From contig NZ_CP010951.1 in assembly GCF_001580455.1 (NCBI RefSeq), positions 3,373,001 to 3,437,000 of the forward strand: a stretch of DNA of 64,000 bases. Direction: 5' to 3'. This stretch comes from Ramlibacter tataouinensis (GTDB taxonomy: Bacteria; Pseudomonadota; Gammaproteobacteria; Burkholderiales; Burkholderiaceae_C). Numbering within the stretch: the first letter of the stretch is position 1; every line of letters starts with the position of its first letter. Below, piece by piece: positions 1-8,067 of this stretch. Both the position numbers and the translations under genes were made by a program. Below the pieces are notes generated by a model. That model searched no databases and was not told the DNA's origin. It saw only the letters and a program-made list of their open reading frames with translations.

Positions 1-519
1 GCGCCGTTCATCGTTGTCACCTGGGCTGTCATCATCATCGCGCATGCTGCGGCCGGCACCGGAATCGACGTGAAGCCGGCCCCCGCGCCGGAAACGCCGG
101 CAGGGTTCCTGACCGCCGTCCTGGCTGGACCCGCGGAAGTCATGTTTGGCGCGACGGTTCTGACCGGACTGCTCTTTCTGATCGGGGTCGCAATCTCCGA
201 CTGGAGGCACGCTGCGTTGGCCTTGATCGGGTCGCTGGTCGGGACGGCGCTAGCGGTCTATCACAACAACCCGGTCGGCACGATCTCACTCGGCCTCTAT
301 GGATACAACGCCTCGCTGGCTGCCATGGCCGTGTACCTCTGGCGCAAGTCACTGCTGATCCCTCTGTTGGCCGCGGCAATATCGATTCCACTGACTGAGT
401 TTTTTCCGAGCCAGCTTGGAATTCCGCCGCTCACGGCCCCGTTTGTCGCGGCCGCCTGGATCGTCATATTGATTGGGCAACTGGAGGCCGTCTTCATCAA
501 GGAGCCGGCAACGCCATAG
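1..519 (+). CDS. Urea transporter (UT/Yut family), 3' part only
   Basis: The reading frame is open from the first base of the window, so the start lies upstream. The visible 172 residues are strongly hydrophobic. They contain the second-repeat signature of bacterial urea channels: an NPVGTISLGLYGYNASL stretch, where NP...G.YGYNA lines the pore, and then FFPSQLGIPPLTAPF. Known role of the family: passive, selective conduction of urea across the inner membrane. It ends 25 nt before ureA and reads the same way, so it probably supplies urea to the urease made by the next genes. The family call is firm; the N-terminal half is not visible. Confidence 0.9.
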   Translation, partial: APFIVVTWAVIIIAHAAAGTGIDVKPAPAPETPAGFLTAVLAGPAEVMFGATVLTGLLFLIGVAISDWRHAALALIGSLVGTALAVYHNNPVGTISLGLYGYNASLAAMAVYLWRKSLLIPLLAAAISIPLTEFFPSQLGIPPLTAPFVAAAWIVILIGQLEAVFIKEPATP

Positions 520-544
520 CCCGAGACCGCGAGGAGTACCCATC

Positions 545-847
545 ATGCATCTGACACCGCGTGAAATGGAGAAGTTGTTGATTTATCAACTTGCCGACAT
601 CGCACAAAGGCGTAAAGCCCGGGGGCTCAAGCTGAATCATCCGGAGACGGTCTCGATCATTTGTGCGACCGCCCTCGAGGGCGCGCGCGAAGGCAAGACG
701 GTCGAAGAGGTCATGAAGGAGGCCGCGTCCGTGTTGACTCGCGGCGACGTCATGGAAGGAGTCGCCGAGATGATCCCGTTCGTCCAGTTGGAGGCAGTCT
801 TTACCGACGGCAGTCGTTTGGTGACGGTCCATGACCCCATCAGGTGA
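545..847 (+). CDS. ureA: Urease gamma subunit UreA
   Basis: 100 residues, the normal length for a free gamma subunit. It opens MHLTPREMEKLLIYQLADIA and carries the family's KLNHPE, EGAREGKTVEEV and MIPFVQLEAVFTDG blocks. The ATG at 545 is chosen over an upstream in-frame start because GAGGAG sits at 531-536 and homology begins exactly there. UreA, UreB and UreC build the urease apoenzyme, which hydrolyses urea to ammonia and carbamate in the cytoplasm. First structural gene of the operon, just after the urea transporter. Confidence 0.97.
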   Translation: MHLTPREMEKLLIYQLADIAQRRKARGLKLNHPETVSIICATALEGAREGKTVEEVMKEAASVLTRGDVMEGVAEMIPFVQLEAVFTDGSRLVTVHDPIR

Positions 848-878
848 TTCGTCGTTCGCAACCTCAAGGAGAACAGTT

Positions 879-1340
879 ATGGCCAATGCGACTCAAAAGG
901 ACAAGCCGGCCAGGGACAACGAATCAAAGGAATCGGCCCCGGTAGGCGGACTCATTCTCGCGAAGGGCGAAATCGAGATCAATGCCGGCCGTCCAACAGT
1001 GACCTTGAAGGTCCGCAATACCGGTGACCGTCCGGTTCAGGTTGCCTCGCATTTCCACTTCTTCGAGGTGAATCGGTTCCTGGAGTTCGATCGGGAACAG
1101 GCATTCGGAATGCGAATGGACATCCCGTCGACAACCGCCATCCGGTTCGAGCCCGGTGATGAAAAGGACGTGACGCTTGTCCCAATGGGAGGCAAGCAGT
1201 TCTGCCTTGGCTTCAACAACCTGGCCGACGGATGGACCGGAAGCGGGCCGTCGAAGGACTATCGGCCCAACTTCGACGCCGCCGTGAGGCGCGCCAAGGA
1301 AGGGGGCTTCAAGTCGACAAAGTCCGGCAAGAGCAAGTAG
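879..1340 (+). CDS. ureB: Urease beta subunit UreB
   Basis: 153 residues. The family core runs from GGLILAKGEIEINAGRP (residue ~25) through GDRPVQVASHFHFFEVN to GFNNLADGW. The core is preceded by a charged extension of about 20 residues (KDKPARDNESKES) and followed by a basic Lys/Ser-rich tail, so it is longer than the usual ~105-residue UreB. The ATG at 879 has CAAGGAGAA (865-872) in front. It is the middle structural subunit of the urease trimer and lies 31 nt after ureA and 11 nt before ureC. The extensions are not homologous to anything I recognise. Confidence 0.96.
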   Translation: MANATQKDKPARDNESKESAPVGGLILAKGEIEINAGRPTVTLKVRNTGDRPVQVASHFHFFEVNRFLEFDREQAFGMRMDIPSTTAIRFEPGDEKDVTLVPMGGKQFCLGFNNLADGWTGSGPSKDYRPNFDAAVRRAKEGGFKSTKSGKSK

Positions 1341-1351
1341 GAGGTTCGAAC

Positions 1352-3070
1352 ATGTCAACAATCTCGCGGCGGCAGTACGCGGACCTCTACGGTCCAACTA
1401 CCGGAGACAAGATTCGCCTGGGCGACTCGGATCTCTATGTCGAAATCGAAAGGGATCTGAGGGTCTACGGCGATGAGTTGGTGACAGGCGGCGGAAAGAC
1501 TCTTCGTGATGGGATGGGCTCCGACAACCAAATCACGCAAGAGCAGGGTTGCCTCGATCTCGTCATCACCAATGTGACGATCCTCGATCCAGTGCTGGGC
1601 GTGATCAAGGCCGATGTCGGCGTTCGCAATGGTCGCATCGCCGGCGTCGGGAAAGCCGGGAATCCCGCCACGATGAATGGTGTCACCCCGGGACTGGTTA
1701 CGGGCACCGCAACGGATGCGATCACCGGTGAGCACTTGATTCTGACACCTGCCGGGATGGACACGCACATCCACTACATCTGCCCGCAACAGATTGCTGC
1801 GGCACTATCGAACGGCACGACGACGTTCTGGGGGGGCGGCATCGGCCCGACCGACGGATCCAACGGAGTCACGTCCACGAACGGCCCCTGGAACCTCGAA
1901 ATGATGCTTCGGTCGGTCGAGAACTTGCCCATCAACGTCGGCTTTCACGGAAAGGGCAACAGCAGCGGCATCGCGCCGCTGGTGGAGCAACTTCGAGGCG
2001 GCGCCGCAAGCTTTAAGATTCACGAAGACTACGGCTCGACCCCGGGTTGCATACGTACTTGCCTGTCCGTGGCTGACGAATACGACGTCAGCGTCTCGGT
2101 CCACACCGACACGCTGAACGAATCGGGCTTCGTCGAAGATGCCATCGCCGCCTTTGAAGGGCGAACGATCCACACGTACCACACCGAAGGCGCGGGTGGT
2201 GGTCACGCGCCTGACCTCCTGAAGGTGGTCGGGCAGCCGAATGTCCTGCCCAGCTCGACGAACCCCACGCTGCCATGCGGCGTGAACTCGGTGGCCGAGT
2301 TGTTCGACATGATCATGGTGTGCCACAACCTGAACCCGAAGATCCCTTCGGACGTGGCGTTCGCCGAGAGTCGTGTGCGCGGGGAAACGATCGTGGCCGA
2401 AAGCGTGCTTCATGACATTGGTGCGATCTCGATGATCAGCAGTGACTCACAGGCCATGGGGCGGGTTGGAGAGACCTTCCTTCGCTCGATCCAGACCGCC
2501 GATGCGATGAAGAAAGCGCGCGGCAGGCTGCCGGAAGACGCGCCGGGCAATGACAACTTCCGCGTGCTGCGCTATCTGGCCAAGGTGACCTTGAATCCAT
2601 GCATCGCGGCGGGCATCTCCCACATGCTGGGCTCGATCGAGCCTGGGAAGCTGGCTGACTTGGTGCTGTGGGAGCCTGCGTTCTTTGGGGCGAAGCCCAA
2701 GCTCGTACTCAAGGGCGGATTCGTGGCGTGGGCCAACATGGGTGATCCGAACGCCTCCCTGCCGACGCCGCAGCCGATGTTCTATCGCCCGATGTTCGGC
2801 GCATTTGGATCGGCGCTGCAGAAGAGTTGCGTCACTTTCATCTCTCAGGCGGCATACGACCTCAAGGTGCACGAGAAGTACGGACTGGGCCGCATCGTCG
2901 AACCAGTCCGGCAGACCCGTGTGCTGACCAAAGAGCACATGGTTCGCAACAGCCTGGTGCCGAACATCGACGTCAATCCAGAGACCTTCGCGGTGACGGT
3001 TGACGGCGTGCACGCGACGGTGAAGCCTCCGAAGACCATATCGCTCAACCAGCTGTATTTTTTCAGCTGA
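1352..3070 (+). CDS. ureC: Urease alpha subunit UreC (catalytic)
   Basis: 572 residues, a normal length. The ATG at 1352 follows AGGAGG (1339-1344); homology starts at MSTISRRQYADLYGPTTGDK. The nickel site is complete: H139/H141 (THIHYICPQQ), the carbamylated lysine K222 (SFKIHEDYG), and D365 in SSDSQAMGRVGE. The mobile flap has C324-H325, the equivalents of the catalytic flap Cys and His, but the next residue is Asn where most ureases have a second His (MVCHNL versus MVCHHL). The flanks of the carbamylated Lys (AASFK rather than AIGLK) are also unusual, so this is a divergent but apparently active urease. Confidence 0.97.
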   Translation: MSTISRRQYADLYGPTTGDKIRLGDSDLYVEIERDLRVYGDELVTGGGKTLRDGMGSDNQITQEQGCLDLVITNVTILDPVLGVIKADVGVRNGRIAGVGKAGNPATMNGVTPGLVTGTATDAITGEHLILTPAGMDTHIHYICPQQIAAALSNGTTTFWGGGIGPTDGSNGVTSTNGPWNLEMMLRSVENLPINVGFHGKGNSSGIAPLVEQLRGGAASFKIHEDYGSTPGCIRTCLSVADEYDVSVSVHTDTLNESGFVEDAIAAFEGRTIHTYHTEGAGGGHAPDLLKVVGQPNVLPSSTNPTLPCGVNSVAELFDMIMVCHNLNPKIPSDVAFAESRVRGETIVAESVLHDIGAISMISSDSQAMGRVGETFLRSIQTADAMKKARGRLPEDAPGNDNFRVLRYLAKVTLNPCIAAGISHMLGSIEPGKLADLVLWEPAFFGAKPKLVLKGGFVAWANMGDPNASLPTPQPMFYRPMFGAFGSALQKSCVTFISQAAYDLKVHEKYGLGRIVEPVRQTRVLTKEHMVRNSLVPNIDVNPETFAVTVDGVHATVKPPKTISLNQLYFFS

Positions 3071-3109
3071 TGATTGACCTTCCAAGGCTTTGCCCCAAGG
3101 GAGATTCGC

Positions 3110-3748
3110 GTGTTCAAAACGGTGATTCGAAAGGTTCTAGGAAACGCTTCGCAGCCAACGTGGAAGGACCGGCTCGACGCGGCTCATGTCGATGTGTTGC
3201 ACCTCGACCAGTGGCAGGCCCAGAAAACCCGATTCCGGCATACGACGGAAGGGGGTCTGGACCTGGCAATCTCCCTCGAACGTAATGTGCATCTTCGGGA
3301 CGGTGATGTACTGACGTGGGATGATGCTGCGAGAAGAGCGACTGTCGTGCGAGTCGATTTGCAGGACGTCATGGTCATCCGGCTCGATGCGCTGTTTGGC
3401 CGCTCGCCCGAGGACATCGCCCGGACTTGCGTCGAACTGGGTCACGCGTTGGGCAACCAGCACTGGCCCGCGGTGGTCAAGGGGACGGCGGTCTACGTTC
3501 CCTTGACGGTCAACCAGGCTGTGATGAACTCTGTGATGAAGACGCACGCTTTCCACGAGATCACCTACGAGTTCGCGCCTGGCGCGGCGATCATTCCCTA
3601 CCTATCTCCGCGCGAATCTCGACAGGTGTTCGGGGGCGCCGATGCCGTTCCCCATTCGCATCACCATGGGCTTGAGCACAGCCACGACCATGGTGAAGCG
3701 ATCGAGCATGACCATGACCATCCGCATCACGACCACCCGAGACACTAG
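3110..3748 (+). CDS. ureE: Urease nickel metallochaperone UreE
   Basis: 212 residues from a GTG at 3110, preceded by AAGGGAGA (3097-3104). An earlier TTG at 3074 would add 12 residues without a good ribosome site. The N-terminal half is the peptide-binding UreE domain. The second half has the metal-binding region with GHALGNQHWPAVV, where the conserved GNxHxP-type His sits. The last ~30 residues are His/Asp-rich (PHSHHHGLEHSHDHGE...), a nickel reservoir typical of UreE. It delivers Ni to the UreF-UreG-UreD-apourease complex. Lies 39 nt after ureC. Confidence 0.94.
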   Translation: MFKTVIRKVLGNASQPTWKDRLDAAHVDVLHLDQWQAQKTRFRHTTEGGLDLAISLERNVHLRDGDVLTWDDAARRATVVRVDLQDVMVIRLDALFGRSPEDIARTCVELGHALGNQHWPAVVKGTAVYVPLTVNQAVMNSVMKTHAFHEITYEFAPGAAIIPYLSPRESRQVFGGADAVPHSHHHGLEHSHDHGEAIEHDHDHPHHDHPRH

Positions 3749-3764
3749 GATAGATCTTGGTGGG

Positions 3765-4457
3765 GTGAACACGCGGATCGGCGCAGCGGTCCGTCTACTG
3801 CAGTTCGGGGATTCGCTGCTGCCTGTGGGGTCGTTCACTTTTTCAAACGGTATCGAATCTGCAGTTCAGTTGGGCGTCGTTCACGATGCCGACACATTGG
3901 GTGAGTTTGTGCACGCAGCGCTCCAGCAGGCGGCCGGTTCGGACGGGGTCGCTTTGCTCGCAGCATTCAGGGGTTCCACCGCTTGCGATGATGCGCTCAT
4001 CGATGATGCGGATCACGCGGTCTTCAACCGGAAGCTCAATGAGGAGTCGCGGACGATGACAGTGAGGATGGGCCGCAAGCTGGCAGAAATGGCAGCTTAT
4101 GTTATCGGCCCTTGCGCCGCTAGCTCGTGGCTCGAACGCATCCGAGCAGACGCAACGCCGGGCTGCTACCCGATCGCCCAGGCTCTGGTGTTCTGCGCGC
4201 TTGGCCTGTCCGAACAGGAAGCATTCGCCGTCCACCAGTACGGACTGGCAAGCATGATGACTGCAGCCTCGTTAAGGCTCATGAAGCTTCACTATCTGGA
4301 TGCTCAAGTTGTGCTTTTGGAGAGCAATGCGCGTGCCGAAGACGACTATCGCCGCATTGCTGGTCTTTCCATTGAAGACATGGCTGTCTTTTCGCCTGTC
4401 ATTGACGTATTGGCCGCCAATCACGTCAGGGCGACCGTGCGGATGTTCATGAACTGA
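3765..4457 (+). CDS. ureF: Urease accessory protein UreF
   Basis: 230 residues from a GTG at 3765; the frame is open further 5' but there overlaps the ureE His tail and looks non-native. Family hallmarks: RLLQFGDSLLPVGSFTFSNGIE near the N-terminus, where enterobacterial UreF has SPALPVGAFAYSQGLE-like sequence, and an all-helical body ending FSPVIDVLAANH. UreF bridges UreD and UreG and gates nickel incorporation and GTP hydrolysis. It lies 16 nt after ureE and 17 nt before ureG. The family call is firm; the exact start is less so. Confidence 0.92.
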   Translation: MNTRIGAAVRLLQFGDSLLPVGSFTFSNGIESAVQLGVVHDADTLGEFVHAALQQAAGSDGVALLAAFRGSTACDDALIDDADHAVFNRKLNEESRTMTVRMGRKLAEMAAYVIGPCAASSWLERIRADATPGCYPIAQALVFCALGLSEQEAFAVHQYGLASMMTAASLRLMKLHYLDAQVVLLESNARAEDDYRRIAGLSIEDMAVFSPVIDVLAANHVRATVRMFMN

Positions 4458-4474
4458 CGAGCAGGAGCTCTCAA

Positions 4475-5101
4475 ATGAAGACAATCACGCGTATCGGTGT
4501 CGGAGGTCCGGTCGGCTCGGGTAAGACGACGATTGTGGAAGCCATCACTCCAAAGTTGCTCGATATGGGAGTGCGTGTGCTCATCATCACGAACGACGTC
4601 GTCACTACTGAGGACGCAAAGCACGTTCAGCGCACGCTCAAAGGGGTATTGGTCGAAGAGCGAATCCTGGGTGTCGAGACGGGGGCCTGCCCGCACACTG
4701 CAGTCCGGGAAGATCCAAGCATGAATATCGCCGCCGTTGAGGATATGGAGGCGCGGTTTCCGGAGACTGATGTTGTGTTGATCGAAAGTGGCGGCGACAA
4801 CTTAACACTGACCTTCAGTCCCGCATTGGTGGACTTTTTCATCTATGTCATCGATGTCGCGGCTGGCGACAAGATTCCCCGCAAGAACGGTCCTGGCATC
4901 AGCCAGTCAGACATCCTCGTGATCAACAAGACCGATTTGGCCCCCTATGTCGGCGCCAGTCTTGAGGTGATGGACCGGGATTCGCGATTCATGAGAGGTG
5001 ACAAGCCATTCGTCTTCACGAACTGCAAGACGGGTGAAGGTATTGATCGCCTGATAGAACTCATTCTGGAAAACGTGCTGTTTGATGTGACTCCCCAGTA
5101 A
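4475..5101 (+). CDS. ureG: Urease GTPase UreG
   Basis: 208 residues, the usual length. P-loop GGPVGSGKTT at residues ~9-18, the metal-binding CPHTAVREDPSMN (conserved Cys-Pro-His), the ESGGDNL motif, and the guanine-specificity motif NKTDLAP. It is a SIMIBI-class GTPase that couples GTP hydrolysis to nickel insertion into urease. The ATG at 4475 has AGGAG at 4463-4467. The stop at 5101 is 6 nt from ureD. Confidence 0.97.
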   Translation: MKTITRIGVGGPVGSGKTTIVEAITPKLLDMGVRVLIITNDVVTTEDAKHVQRTLKGVLVEERILGVETGACPHTAVREDPSMNIAAVEDMEARFPETDVVLIESGGDNLTLTFSPALVDFFIYVIDVAAGDKIPRKNGPGISQSDILVINKTDLAPYVGASLEVMDRDSRFMRGDKPFVFTNCKTGEGIDRLIELILENVLFDVTPQ

Positions 5102-5107
5102 TGAATC

Positions 5108-6016
5108 ATGCAGGTTTTGGCGTCGGAGCTGGCCTCCTATCAGGATGAGCCCAAGCAGCTGGCGACAGGGGGGCTGGGCAAGGAAGCGCTCTTGCGATTG
5201 AGGTTCGAGGCCCGCGCCGAGCGTTCGATCCTCGCGTTCATGGAGAGAAAGGCGCCCCTGCTGGTGCAAAAGGCGCTTTATTGTGATGAGGGGATGCCGG
5301 ATACCCCTGTGGTTTACATCATCACGACGTCCGGAGGCCTGGTACAGGGTGACAGATACACCGTGGAGTTCGATATGCGTCCCCGCGCGCGCGCCCATGT
5401 CACGACACAGGCAGCCACCAAGATCCACGAGATGGATGCGAACTACGCGGCCCAGACACAAGAGTTCTTGCTGGACGATGGGGCGTATCTCGAGTATCTG
5501 CCGGAACCGATCATCCCTTCCAGGCATTCGCGCTTCCACTCCCGCACGCGCGTCAGGATCGCCGAATCGGCGACCCTGCTCTATGCCGAGACGCTTTTGG
5601 CCGGTCGACTGCACTATCGAGAGGGCGAGCGTTTCCAGTTCGACGTCTATTCGTCCAGCGTAAGTGCCGAGCGACCGGAAGGAGCGAAGCTCTTCACGGA
5701 AAAGCTGCTGATAGAGCCGGAGCATGCCGATGTCCGCAACATCGGCGTCATGGGCAACTTCAATGTCTTCGGCAGTGTCGTGCTCCTTACTCCACGCGAA
5801 CATGCTGCGGCAATTCAACAGACGATGGGTGCGCAATGGAGTCGGGCCGGGGAATGGGCAGACGGCGCGAGCCGGCTTCCGAACGATGCCGGATTGGTCT
5901 ATCGGGTGGTGGCTGCCGATACCCAAACCGCACGCGAAAGAATCAGAGCCTTCTGGAAGTTGGTGCGACTGCAAGTAGCCGGATGCCCTGTGGCCAATCC
6001 CTTCCCGTGGCGTTGA
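5108..6016 (+). CDS. ureD: Urease accessory protein UreD/UreH
   Basis: 302 residues. Characteristic UreD blocks: KAPLLVQKALYCDE, YIITTSGGLVQGDRY, AHVTTQAATKIHEMD and YLEYLPEPIIPSRHSRF. UreD binds apourease and recruits UreF/UreG; nickel passes through a tunnel in it. Unlike the common ureD-A-B-C order, it is the last accessory gene here, giving A-B-C-E-F-G-D. That order, together with an adjacent Yut-type transporter, resembles the second urease locus of Brucella-like bacteria (recalled, not searched). Confidence 0.93.
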   Translation: MQVLASELASYQDEPKQLATGGLGKEALLRLRFEARAERSILAFMERKAPLLVQKALYCDEGMPDTPVVYIITTSGGLVQGDRYTVEFDMRPRARAHVTTQAATKIHEMDANYAAQTQEFLLDDGAYLEYLPEPIIPSRHSRFHSRTRVRIAESATLLYAETLLAGRLHYREGERFQFDVYSSSVSAERPEGAKLFTEKLLIEPEHADVRNIGVMGNFNVFGSVVLLTPREHAAAIQQTMGAQWSRAGEWADGASRLPNDAGLVYRVVAADTQTARERIRAFWKLVRLQVAGCPVANPFPWR

Positions 6017-6037
6017 CGCAACTCGGAGGCAATTGCC

Positions 6038-6439
6038 ATGGACACTGCTATGAATAGACAGAGTGAGATCGCTTCGCTCTACTCGAATCTTCGCCAGAAG
6101 AGCGTCGTCGTTCTTATCGTTCTCGCGCTGTCGTGGATCTTCGTCATTTGGTCGCTGTACATCTCTCGCAAGACAGGCACTGACTGGTTCTCTCGGTCAG
6201 GTTCGATCATGGGACTCGCGGGCGCCGCATGCACGTTCAGGCTCTCGGGCGTCTTGCAAGGCAGCCTCGTGACTGCGCTACGACACAATCTCTCCACCTT
6301 GTCACGGGAGCTCGAGATATTTCTCGATCCGGAAGGCACCTACAAGCTGGCTTTGTATCTCAGCTACCTGACAGGCATCGTCGGGACGGTGATCTGGGGA
6401 TACGGAGACAAGCTGCTTCAGCTCTTCTTCCCTTCTTGA
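6038..6439 (+). CDS. Unknown small inner-membrane protein in the urease locus
   Basis: 133 residues with a good ribosome site (GGAGG at 6025-6029, ATG at 6038). Three hydrophobic segments are visible: residues ~22-44, ~55-78 (weak, GA-rich) and ~101-128. A charged loop between the second and third contains RHNLSTLSRELEIFLDPEGTYKL. No signal peptidase site and no His-rich or Cys motif. I do not recognise the family. Its place between ureD and the nickel permease, 21 and 30 nt away, suggests a role in urea or nickel transport or in locating those proteins, but that is only context. Confidence 0.8.
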   Translation: MDTAMNRQSEIASLYSNLRQKSVVVLIVLALSWIFVIWSLYISRKTGTDWFSRSGSIMGLAGAACTFRLSGVLQGSLVTALRHNLSTLSRELEIFLDPEGTYKLALYLSYLTGIVGTVIWGYGDKLLQLFFPS

Positions 6440-6469
6440 ATTCGCATCCCTGTTCGGATCGATGACGCC

Positions 6470-7627
6470 ATGCCTCAGCGCCTCGCGAATGTCGGCGGCC
6501 CTGACAAACAACAATCGTCATCCGCAACACTGATCGCGACGGCATTCGCGCCGGCCGACTGGTGGCGACTGCTGACTTTCTACGGTTTCGTTGTCGCGCT
6601 CCACGCGATTGGCTGGGGAATCTACCTGCACTACTCGGCAAGCCATCCTGCACTTCTTGGACTCGGTCTTGCCGCCTACATGTTTGGATTGCGGCACGCC
6701 TTCGACGCGGATCACATCGCAGCCATCGACGATACCGTCCGACTTCTTGTGCAGAAGGGCGGAAATCCAATGGGTGTCGGCTTCTTCTTCTCTCTGGGCC
6801 ACTCGTTCATTGTGTTCGGTATGGTGGCAATCATCGCCGGAATGACCCACGCAACCAAAGCTGAAATCCCCCTTCTGAGGGAGATGGGCGGCGTGATTGG
6901 AATGACCGTCTCCGGTGTCTTCTTGTGGGTGGTCGGACTGTTGAACCTCGGAGTTCTTCTCCAGATGCTCAAGGTCTTCAGACGCGACGATGACAAGCAA
7001 CATCGCCACGCACATATTGAGGAACTGCTCAAGCGGCGAGGGCTCATCAGTCGTATTCTCTCAGGACGCCTGCAGCGAATCATTGGACATAGTTGGCAGA
7101 TGTTGCCGCTCGGCATGCTGTTTGGCCTGGGCTTCGATACAGCCTCGGAAGTCGCACTACTTGCGATGTCGGCAGGTGCGTCGACAGGGGATTTGCCTCT
7201 CGCTGCCGTGTTGGCGCTTCCTGTCCTCTTTGCCGCAGGCATGTCGGCTATGGACACCACCGACGGAGTGCTGATGGTTCGAGCCTACAACTGGGCGTTC
7301 GTCAATCCATTGCGCAAGATCTTCTACAACTTGACGGTTACAGGGATCTCGGTCGCCGTCGCGCTGGTCATCGGGTCGGTCCAATTGCTTCAAGTGCTCG
7401 TTGCATGGTTGCGCCTCGCAGGGCCATTCTTTGATACCGTGGCCGCCATCGACATGGGGGGGCTGGGTTACCTGATCGTGTCAGTGTTTATGCTCGCTTG
7501 GCTAGTCTCGTGGATCGTCTGGAGATTCACCGGCGTTGAACAGTGGCACGGAGGCCACGGCCATGCCCACTCTCACGAACACAAGCACGACTCAGGAGTT
7601 CGACACTCCCATCGACACTTTCACTAG
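6470..7627 (+). CDS. NiCoT-family nickel/cobalt permease
   Basis: 385 residues, eight or so membrane segments. The NiCoT signature is intact: RHAFDADHIAAIDDTVR at residues 75-91, then GVGFFFSLGHSFIVF and LGFDTASEVALL, which together form the metal-selectivity site of HoxN/NixA-type permeases. The last ~35 residues are His-rich (HGGHGHAHSHEHKHD...), as expected for metal handling. It imports Ni2+ at high affinity; being last in the urease cluster it most likely feeds UreE/UreG. No ATPase partner is needed by this family. Confidence 0.94.
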   Translation: MPQRLANVGGPDKQQSSSATLIATAFAPADWWRLLTFYGFVVALHAIGWGIYLHYSASHPALLGLGLAAYMFGLRHAFDADHIAAIDDTVRLLVQKGGNPMGVGFFFSLGHSFIVFGMVAIIAGMTHATKAEIPLLREMGGVIGMTVSGVFLWVVGLLNLGVLLQMLKVFRRDDDKQHRHAHIEELLKRRGLISRILSGRLQRIIGHSWQMLPLGMLFGLGFDTASEVALLAMSAGASTGDLPLAAVLALPVLFAAGMSAMDTTDGVLMVRAYNWAFVNPLRKIFYNLTVTGISVAVALVIGSVQLLQVLVAWLRLAGPFFDTVAAIDMGGLGYLIVSVFMLAWLVSWIVWRFTGVEQWHGGHGHAHSHEHKHDSGVRHSHRHFH

Positions 7628-7699
7628 GGCCCGCGGGGGGCAGGCGTTCCCCAAACCCAAGCTCAAAACCTGGTGGACACGTGGGAATCTCTGGGAGGC

Positions 7700-7716
7700 A
7701 GCAGACGACGTCTGCT
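7700..7716. terminator. Hairpin after the urease/nickel operon
   Basis: Perfect inverted repeat AGCAGAC-gac-GTCTGCT, 73 nt after the nickel permease stop and 45 nt before the next start. No strong T run follows (TTGAGTTG), so it may be a weak or Rho-assisted terminator or an RNA processing site. Confidence 0.4.
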
Positions 7717-7760
7717 TGAGTTGAAGGTCAAGTCAACCTTGATCACTGAAAGGAAGCGCC

Positions 7761-8021
7761 ATGAACCGCCATATCGTCTCGGCAATCGTCACTGCAGCCA
7801 CAGTCATCGTTATTGTGGGCTGCTCATCAACGACCTCGATGGGAGCTTCGGGATCCGGGTCGTCGGCGTCTTCGGTGCCCTCGATGGGATCCGCAGAAAA
7901 CGACAGTTTGTGCCGGAGCCTGCGCAGCTACCGGGACCGCGGCGTCACGCCCGAACTGCAGGAACAGTGCTTCAGGCAACTGGGCCTGGAAGACTGCCAC
8001 AAGTGCCTGACGGCGCCGTGA
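7761..8021 (+). CDS. Small secreted lipoprotein, unknown function
   Basis: 86 residues. N-terminal signal with lipobox IVGC (Cys ~21), then a Ser/Gly-rich linker and a compact C-terminal part with three cysteines (LCRSLRSYRDRG...QCFRQLG...CHKCL). It is therefore probably lipid-anchored in the outer membrane with a disulfide-bonded tail. GAAAGGAAG precedes the ATG. It stands alone between the urease locus and a convergent efflux operon. No family recognised. Confidence 0.75.
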   Translation: MNRHIVSAIVTAATVIVIVGCSSTTSMGASGSGSSASSVPSMGSAENDSLCRSLRSYRDRGVTPELQEQCFRQLGLEDCHKCLTAP

Positions 8022-8067
8022 TGGTCTTGCCGTTGGGTGATCGCCCGCTGAAGCGATGTTTGAGGCT

